A DNA stretch of 64,000 nucleotides from JALZHR01 sp036388475 (GTDB lineage Bacteria > Acidobacteriota > Blastocatellia > Pyrinomonadales > Pyrinomonadaceae): NCBI GenBank assembly GCA_036388475.1, contig DASVRT010000116.1, forward strand, positions 68,359 through 132,358. The letters are read 5' to 3'. The notes under the pieces are model-generated. The model worked only from the letters and a program-made list of their open reading frames with translations, ran no database searches and had not been told where the DNA came from. Position numbers and translations under genes: made by a program. Shown here one piece after another: positions 59,248-64,000 of this stretch. How positions within the stretch are numbered: the first letter of the stretch is position 1; each line of letters starts with the position of its first letter.

Positions 59248-61263
59248 CTAACCGACCAGAGTTTTAAATTCATCTTCGTTTAAAACTTTGACGCCCAGAG
59301 ATTCGGCTTTCGTCAGCTTTGAACCGGCGTCTTCGCCCGCGACGACGTAATCCGTTTTCTTGCTCACCGTTGAAGCGACGCGACCGCCGCGTTCTTCAAT
59401 CAGTTTCGCCGCTTCGTCGCGCGTCAATTGTTCGAGCCTGCCGGTCAAAACAAAAGTTTTCCCGGCAAAGTTTTCGTCAAAGCTCGCGCTCGAACCGGCG
59501 TCGATTTCGGTCTTGACGCCCGCGAGCTTTAATCTTTCAAGCACTTTTTGATTGTCGGGATGACGGAAAAAATCATAAACGCTGACGGCGACCGTCAAGC
59601 CGATTTCGTGAATCGCGTCGAGTTCTTCGATTGAAGCTGCGGCAAGCTTATCAATGTCTCGATAATGATTCGCCAGAATTTTCGCGTAGCGCTCGCCGAC
59701 GTGACGGATGTCGATGCCGTATAAAAGCCGCTGAAGCCCGCGCGTTTTCGAAGCTTCGATTTGATTGATTAAATTCGTCGCGCTCTTTTCCGCCATTCGC
59801 TCTAGCCCGACGATTTCGTCCTGCTTCAAATCGTATAAATCAGCCACGTTTTTGACCATTCCCAAATCGACCAGCTTTTCGACCAAAACGTCGCCCAAGC
59901 CTTCGATGTCCATCGCTTTGCGCGCGGCGAAATACAAAATCCGCGCTTTTACTTTCGCCGGGCAATTCGTGTTTGTGCAGCGCGTAACGACTTCGCCGGC
60001 GGGACGCGTGACCGGCGAACGGCAAACCGGACAGGTTTTCGGAAACTCGTATTCGCGCTCGTCGCCGTCGCGCCTGGATTCGATAACCTGCAAAATCTGC
60101 GGAATGATTTCGCCCGATTTTTCAATCAGAACGTAATCGCCGAGTTTGATTTTCAATCTTTGAATTTCGTCCTCGTTGTGCAGAGAGGCGCGCGAAACGA
60201 CCGTTCCGGCGAGCAAAATCGGTTCGAGAACGGCGACGGGCGTTAAAGCGCCGGTTCTGCCGACCTGCACGCGTATTTCGTTTAAGCGCGTCGTCGCCTG
60301 CATCGCCGGATATTTATACGCAATCGCCCAGCGCGGCGCTTTCGTCGTCGCGCCGAATTCCTGCTGTAAATGCGTCTGATTGACTTTGACGACCACGCCG
60401 TCGATGTCGTAATCGAGCGAATCGCGTTTTGCCTGCATCGAATTGATAAATTCGACGAGTTCATCGAAATTTCGGCAGAGCGCGCGATTCGGATTGACGT
60501 TAAAGCCTCGCGCTTCGAGCCATTCGAAAATCGCCCAGTGCGAAGCAAACATTTTTTGATTTCCGCTCAGAACGTCATAGGGGAACATATCGAGACGGCG
60601 CGAGGCGACAATCGAAGCGTCGAGCTGCCGGAGCGTGCCCGCGGCGCAGTTGCGCGGGTTGGCGAAAATTTTTTCGCCCTGCATTTCCAGCTCGGCGTTG
60701 ATTTTTTCAAACACCGAACGCGCCAGAAAAACCTCGCCGCGAATTTCCACTCGTGCGGAAAAATCGCCTTTCAGCCGCAGAGGAATCGCGCGAATCGTTT
60801 TGACGTTGCTGTAAACGTCGTCGCCGACCGAGCCGTCGCCGCGTGTCGCGCCCGCCGCGAGCACGCCGTTTTCGTAATGCAGCGCGACCGACAGACCGTC
60901 GATTTTCAGTTCCGCGACGTAATCGAAATCGCGCCCGTCAGCCAGTCGCCGGATTCGCTCGTCAAACGCTTTTAAATCTTCCAAATCATAAGAATTATCG
61001 AGCGACATCAAAGGCACTCGATGCACGAAAGGCTTAAAGCCTTCGGCGCGACCGCCGACGCGCTGCGTCGGGCTGTCGGGCGTGATAAATTCGGGATTTT
61101 CTGCTTCGAGAGTTTTAAGCTTCGCTAAAAGCGCGTCGAATTCCGCGTCGGCGATTTCCGGCGCGGCTTTCTGGTAATAAAGCTCGTTGTGCCGGTTGAT
61201 TTCGGCGCGCAGAGTTTCGATTTCGGTTTTGATGTTGTTTTCTGCCAGGTCAAACAAATTCAT
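59248..61263 (-). CDS. ligA: NAD-dependent DNA ligase
   Basis: LigA seals nicks in replication and repair with NAD as cofactor. The 671-residue length is normal. The order is a Ia domain with NRHNELYYQ, the adenylation Lys120 in AELKIDGLS, the RGEVFL and NPRNCAAGTLRQLD motifs, an OB fold, a Cys4 zinc finger (CPVCRSP and CTNTNCPAK), helix-hairpin-helix repeats and a C-terminal BRCT domain (FAGKTFVLTGRLEQLTRDEA). All expected residues are present. An inverted repeat lies directly upstream. Confidence 0.96.
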   Translation of the reverse strand: MNLFDLAENNIKTEIETLRAEINRHNELYYQKAAPEIADAEFDALLAKLKTLEAENPEFITPDSPTQRVGGRAEGFKPFVHRVPLMSLDNSYDLEDLKAFDERIRRLADGRDFDYVAELKIDGLSVALHYENGVLAAGATRGDGSVGDDVYSNVKTIRAIPLRLKGDFSARVEIRGEVFLARSVFEKINAELEMQGEKIFANPRNCAAGTLRQLDASIVASRRLDMFPYDVLSGNQKMFASHWAIFEWLEARGFNVNPNRALCRNFDELVEFINSMQAKRDSLDYDIDGVVVKVNQTHLQQEFGATTKAPRWAIAYKYPAMQATTRLNEIRVQVGRTGALTPVAVLEPILLAGTVVSRASLHNEDEIQRLKIKLGDYVLIEKSGEIIPQILQVIESRRDGDEREYEFPKTCPVCRSPVTRPAGEVVTRCTNTNCPAKVKARILYFAARKAMDIEGLGDVLVEKLVDLGMVKNVADLYDLKQDEIVGLERMAEKSATNLINQIEASKTRGLQRLLYGIDIRHVGERYAKILANHYRDIDKLAAASIEELDAIHEIGLTVAVSVYDFFRHPDNQKVLERLKLAGVKTEIDAGSSASFDENFAGKTFVLTGRLEQLTRDEAAKLIEERGGRVASTVSKKTDYVVAGEDAGSKLTKAESLGVKVLNEDEFKTLVG

Positions 61264-61272
61264 AGAAAAATT

Positions 61273-61392
61273 TTAACGCAAAGACGCAAAGGTGCAAGGG
61301 AAGCAAAGTTTTTTGAATTAAAACCAAAATATAAAACTCTTACCCGGCGAGCTTTTCTTTCGCGTCTTTGCAACCTTGCATCCTCGCGTTAA
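61273..61392. repeat. Intergenic inverted repeat L
   Basis: The left arm TTAACGCAAAGACGCAAAGG (61273-61292, continuing to about 61300) and the right arm at 61360-61392, ending in CCTCGCGTTAA, pair imperfectly. The words ACGCAAAG and GCAAGG repeat within the arm. The repeat ends three bases before the Rieske gene's stop codon. Confidence 0.75.
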
Positions 61393-61394
61393 TT

Positions 61395-62450
61395 TTATTG
61401 ATTCATAAATTCCGCAATCAAGCGATGAAAATGATGCGTTCCCTGCTCGCGCGCGGGCGAATATCTGCCCGTCGAATAAAACCGCGAGCGCAGTCCTTTT
61501 TGCACCGCTTCGACAATCGTCTGGTCTTCCCGTTCGACGCGATTTAAGTCCGCGCCCGCGCCTTTTTCCAGCTTCGATTCGTCGGAAACGAAAGTCAGAT
61601 ATGAAACCATCGTCAAATCGGGTTTTATAGGCTTGACGATGTTGACCGACACGCCCCACGGATAAAAGTTAAACATCAGATTCGGGAAAACGAAAAAGTA
61701 AAACGCGGCGATTTTTTCGTTTGTTTCGGGCAAATCGAAAACACTTTCAGCCGTTTTGGCAAAACCCGTCTGCAAGCTCGAAAAACGAAAAGTTTCCGTC
61801 GTGTGGCTGCCAAAATCAATCGCTTCGTTCAACGATTGATGCACGAACGGAATGTGAAAACCTTCGAGATAATTTTCGCAATACAAAGCCCAGTGAGCTT
61901 TGACTTCATAATCGCGCGCCGCGACAAAGCGCAGGTTTTCGAGCTTTAACGCCTTAATTTTCGCCCGCATTTCCGCGAGAAAATCTTCGAGCGGCGCGAT
62001 CGGATTGACCGAAGCGAACAAAAAATTTTCCCAGACGCCGCACGGAATCTGCGGCAGATTGTCTTTCTCGGCGGGAAAATTTTCGACCGTTTCAAATTCG
62101 GGCATCGAAAGAAATTTTCCGTCCAGAGAAAATCGCCTGCCGTGATAGCCGCAGCGAATCAGATTCGCCCGGCAATCTTTTTCGATTAAAATTTTCCCGC
62201 GATGCGTGCAGACGTTTGAGAGACAATGAAAACCGTCTTCGGTGCGCGAAATCAAAATAGGTTCATCGAGAAAATTTTCCAGCAGCGTGTGCGGCTTCAG
62301 ATTGTCCACCTCGTCCGTCGTCCCGACAAGCTGCCAGCTGCGCGCAAAGATTTTTTCTTTCGATTCGTGGAAATACCGCTCGTCCGTGTAAAACCCGGAC
62401 GAAAGCGTCCCGGCGCGGCGAATGTCGGGATTGATGTCGAAAATGGACAT
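61395..62450 (-). CDS. Rieske-type aromatic ring-hydroxylating oxygenase, alpha-subunit-like
   Basis: The 351-residue protein has a Rieske [2Fe-2S] domain with CTHRG and CGYHGRRF (the CxH and CxxH ligands) and a catalytic domain with the mononuclear-iron segment ENYLEGFHIPFVH and downstream acidic residues. Such enzymes add oxygen to aromatic or alkylamine substrates and need a reductase. No reductase, ferredoxin or small subunit is encoded next to it, so the electron donor must come from elsewhere. Length and domain order resemble single-component members such as those acting on quaternary amines. The substrate cannot be told. Confidence 0.85.
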   Translation of the reverse strand: MSIFDINPDIRRAGTLSSGFYTDERYFHESKEKIFARSWQLVGTTDEVDNLKPHTLLENFLDEPILISRTEDGFHCLSNVCTHRGKILIEKDCRANLIRCGYHGRRFSLDGKFLSMPEFETVENFPAEKDNLPQIPCGVWENFLFASVNPIAPLEDFLAEMRAKIKALKLENLRFVAARDYEVKAHWALYCENYLEGFHIPFVHQSLNEAIDFGSHTTETFRFSSLQTGFAKTAESVFDLPETNEKIAAFYFFVFPNLMFNFYPWGVSVNIVKPIKPDLTMVSYLTFVSDESKLEKGAGADLNRVEREDQTIVEAVQKGLRSRFYSTGRYSPAREQGTHHFHRLIAEFMNQ

Positions 62451-62457
62451 AATTTTT

Positions 62458-62590
62458 GCCGCAGAGACGCAGAGAACTCAGAGAAAATTTTAACCGGGTG
62501 GACAGGATATTCAGGATAAAAGAATTTTCTGTTCGAGTTCTTTCGTGCTTGTTGGCGGCTAATTTTTCTCTCTCGGCGTTCTCTACAGTT
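62458..62590. repeat. Intergenic inverted repeat M
   Basis: The left part, GCCGCAGAGACGCAGAGAAC followed by TCAGAGAAAATTTT, pairs loosely with the right part, AATTTTTCTCTCTCGGCG and TTCTCTACAG. A GGACAGGATATTCAGGATAAA-like centre lies between. It fills the gap between the Rieske start and the GNAT stop codon. This is one of the less regular examples. Confidence 0.5.
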
Positions 62591-62592
62591 AA

Positions 62593-63348
62593 TTACTCTT
62601 CAAAAAGTAAATATCTGGGGTTCGTTTCGCTTCTTTCGAAGCCTTTGCAAATTAAGGCTTCGGCAAAAGCCTTTTGAAATTCTTCTTTAATTCTCGTCTG
62701 TTCGGCGATGGCTTTTTCGGGACTGGCGGCGACCAGATTGTTCCAATCGTTCGGGATTTCTATTGTCCGCGCGACTGTTCCCGTTTCCGCCAAATTTTCG
62801 CCTTTCGCAAGAGCCGCGACTTTCGGCGAATCCAAATGCCATTCGGCGAAAAGCCGGTCGCTGTCCAGCCCGATTACTTCGTTCTGCTCGGCGGAAGTCG
62901 AATAATCCGTGCCGTAAAAATTCGGCATATAAGTTTTGATGGTGACGCCGAGACGTTCGAGATTGAAAAAAGCGTTGCGCGCCTGCACGGGCTGATACGT
63001 CCATTTGATGTAATTTATGCCTTCCTGCAAGGCGCGCTCGCGCTGCGCCCATTTTAATCGCGCGCCGATTCCGTAATTTTGAAATTCCTGCCGGACGGCG
63101 GTCATATGCGAATAAAACGCTCGCTCGCCGCCCGCGCGAAACATCGGAACGCTCAGGACAAAGCCGACCAGCTTGCCGCCGGCAAAAGCGCCGAGCGTCC
63201 AGCCGCCCGCGTGTCCGGTCACAATCAAATGCCGCACGGGCGAAATCTCCAAATCGGGCGAAGCGAAAACTTCACGTTGCAGATACACGCATCCGGCTAA
63301 TTCTTCGACCGTCGTCACCTCGCGGATTTCTATTTCGGGTTTTGTCAT
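62593..63348 (-). CDS. GNAT-superfamily acetyltransferase (predicted)
   Basis: The 251-residue cytoplasmic protein has an N-terminal GNAT fold: IEIREVTTVEELAGC, then GGKLVGFVLSVPMF, HMTAVRQEFQNYGIGARLKWAQRERAL with the acetyl-CoA loop in YGIGARLK, and IKWTYQPVQARNAFFNLERLGV. It resembles predicted acetyltransferases whose substrate is not known. The last 90 residues (DSDRLFAEWHLDSPKVAAL to the end) are a shared C-terminal region of that group. The stop codon lies just beyond an inverted repeat. Confidence 0.8.
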   Translation of the reverse strand: MTKPEIEIREVTTVEELAGCVYLQREVFASPDLEISPVRHLIVTGHAGGWTLGAFAGGKLVGFVLSVPMFRAGGERAFYSHMTAVRQEFQNYGIGARLKWAQRERALQEGINYIKWTYQPVQARNAFFNLERLGVTIKTYMPNFYGTDYSTSAEQNEVIGLDSDRLFAEWHLDSPKVAALAKGENLAETGTVARTIEIPNDWNNLVAASPEKAIAEQTRIKEEFQKAFAEALICKGFERSETNPRYLLFEE

Positions 63349-63356
63349 TGTCGGTT

Positions 63357-63390
63357 AAATTTCAGATTTCAAATCTCAAATTTCAAATTT
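63357..63390. repeat. Short palindromic word repeat, supplies a stop codon
   Basis: Three copies of an ATTTCAAAT-like word (CAGATTTCAAATCTCAAATT, then TCAAATTT) make a near-palindrome between the GNAT start and the YaeQ-like gene. The TGA of the latter (63376-63378) is inside it. Confidence 0.6.
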
Positions 63391-63834
63391 ATCGAACCAG
63401 TCTGCTGAAACTTTCTCAATTTGTTTCGAGGCTGTCAAATTCGCGATATCGGAAATGAAATTTATCAAAACGAGTTTTCCGGCGGCGCGATATTTGGCGG
63501 GAATTTCGGCGCGCAGCTGTTTGATAAGCGGCTCGGCGTTAATGCCGATTTTGAATAAAACCAGTTTTTTCGTGCGCGTGTGTTTTAAAATCCAGCCGGT
63601 TTTGCGCAGCGAGTTTGCGCCGCATTCGCCCCAGAAATCAAAATCGCCGTTTTCGCCAATCGCTATCAAATCGGGTTTGTAGCGAAGCCCGACTTTCACC
63701 TCGATTTCCAGATGCGGATATTTCCCGGCAAACATCGCGCAGCCGAGCGCTTTCATCAAAACGTGCTCGTAAGATTCGCCCGCTCGCTGCCACAAACGAA
63801 CACGCTTTCCAATCAATGTAAAATCGTGAAGCAT
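63376..63834 (-). CDS. YaeQ-like protein
   Basis: The 152-residue protein resembles YaeQ-type proteins, which have a PD-(D/E)xK nuclease-like fold without proven activity: ESYEHVLMKALGCAM, a strand IEVKVGLRYKPDLIAIG, the FDFWGECG segment, RKTGWILKHTRTKK and LVLFKIG. The E-D-ExG arrangement is like the family core. The last residues and the stop codon lie in a word repeat. The start is 27 bases from the IS-like element on the right, so its own promoter has probably been displaced or replaced. Confidence 0.5.
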   Translation of the reverse strand: MLHDFTLIGKRVRLWQRAGESYEHVLMKALGCAMFAGKYPHLEIEVKVGLRYKPDLIAIGENGDFDFWGECGANSLRKTGWILKHTRTKKLVLFKIGINAEPLIKQLRAEIPAKYRAAGKLVLINFISDIANLTASKQIEKVSADWFDKFEI

Positions 63835-63860
63835 CGTTAAATCGAATAATAAAATTAACA

Positions 63861-64000
63861 GGGAGTGACTAAACGAATGTTGATAGGATAAACTTTGTCA
63901 ATGCCAGCTTGTCCAAATTGTGAAAATTCAGAGAAACAAATAAAAAACGGAAAGAGTCACTGCGGCACGCAGCGATATTTATGCCGCAGTTGCGGCAAAA
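63861..64000 (+). mobile_element. Left end of an IS1-family-like insertion sequence (cut by window edge)
   Basis: The first 40 bases (GGGAGTGACTAAACG, then TTGATAGG) look like an IS terminus followed at once by a transposase ATG at 63901 whose first residues are a zinc-ribbon. The matching right end and the target duplication lie outside the window, so the borders are approximate. Confidence 0.6.
63901..64000 (+). CDS. IS1-type transposase, N-terminal zinc-ribbon fragment
   Basis: The 33 visible residues read MPACPNCEN, then KNGKSHCGTQRYLC and RSCGK: four paired cysteines with the NGK...G.QRY.C pattern of InsA-like zinc-ribbons in IS1 transposases. The rest, including the catalytic DDE part, is beyond the right edge. 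Similar ribbons occur in a few other IS families, so the IS1 label is probable and not certain. Confidence 0.65.
   Translation, partial: MPACPNCENSEKQIKNGKSHCGTQRYLCRSCGK

Noticed and set aside
1..64000. tRNA, rRNA or tmRNA genes
   Set aside because: No TTCGA-loop/acceptor pattern or conserved rRNA segment was noticed in the intergenic regions read by eye; a covariance search would be needed to exclude small ones.

Overview
The window looks like a chromosomal segment of an Acidobacteriota bacterium, probably from the Blastocatellia/Pyrinomonadaceae side. This is inferred from gene style, not from a marker gene. The clues are roughly balanced base composition, an S9 peptidase with an extra C-terminal beta domain, TonB-tailed membrane proteins, a Sco protein with an unusual cysteine motif, a giant secreted beta-helix/Calx-beta/FG-GAP protein and a Gly-rich secreted protein. 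No rRNA, tRNA or CRISPR array was seen. The left edge cuts argB and the right edge cuts a transposase of the IS1 type.

Layout. 1-10.3 kb: the argB end, a haem-binding-domain protein, a YraN-like nuclease, an S9 peptidase, a ChaN-like protein, a sigma-54-driven CsbD/GSP17M-type stress protein, a secreted unknown, a deoxyhypusine-synthase-like protein, a TonB-family membrane protein and an AMIN-like protein. 10.4-21.3 kb: one 3537-residue exported protein with its own consensus sigma-70 promoter and a leader of about 300 nt. 21.6-28.5 kb: a signalling block (PocR-GAF-GAF-GGDEF, AAA-like plus RsbW-like kinase fusion, STAS antagonist, GAF-HD-GYP and a small SpoIIAA-like protein) that places c-di-GMP synthesis and hydrolysis beside partner-switching. 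28.9 kb: a second sigma-54-type promoter in front of a PA2169/DUF2383 protein. 29.7-40.7 kb: an oligopeptide ABC operon, a second OppA-like lipoprotein with coaE and a MazG-like gene, and folD. 40.7-52.2 kb: two lytic transglycosylases, a CusF-Sco fusion, a PrcB-domain protein, an amidohydrolase, a retropepsin-like protein overlapping a PIN toxin, a KIREE-type small gene, a two-gene AT-rich islet (one member frameshifted) and an Ogg2-like glycosylase. 52.3-64 kb: a Gly-rich secreted protein with a strongly structured leader, PBP4-type dacB, murJ, ligA, a Rieske oxygenase, a GNAT protein, a YaeQ-like protein and the IS.

Two non-coding patterns stand out. First, three intergenic arrays repeat with a 21-bp period (about 5-6, 14 and 10 units). 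They have unrelated unit sequences but the same register, equal to two DNA helical turns or seven codons. Second, about a dozen gene junctions carry inverted repeats whose arms are made of short quasi-repeated words. These usually sit on or within a few bases of a stop codon, and several supply it. Copies of this kind of sequence have also been absorbed into genes: as the signal peptide of an OppA-like lipoprotein, as a duplicated linker in the GGDEF protein and as the tail of a small protein.

Functionally the window joins envelope and peptidoglycan work (two lytic transglycosylases, DacB, MurJ, peptide uptake), stress signalling and surface display. Database matching, structure prediction and transcript mapping were not possible here. 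All family names come from motifs read in the translations.
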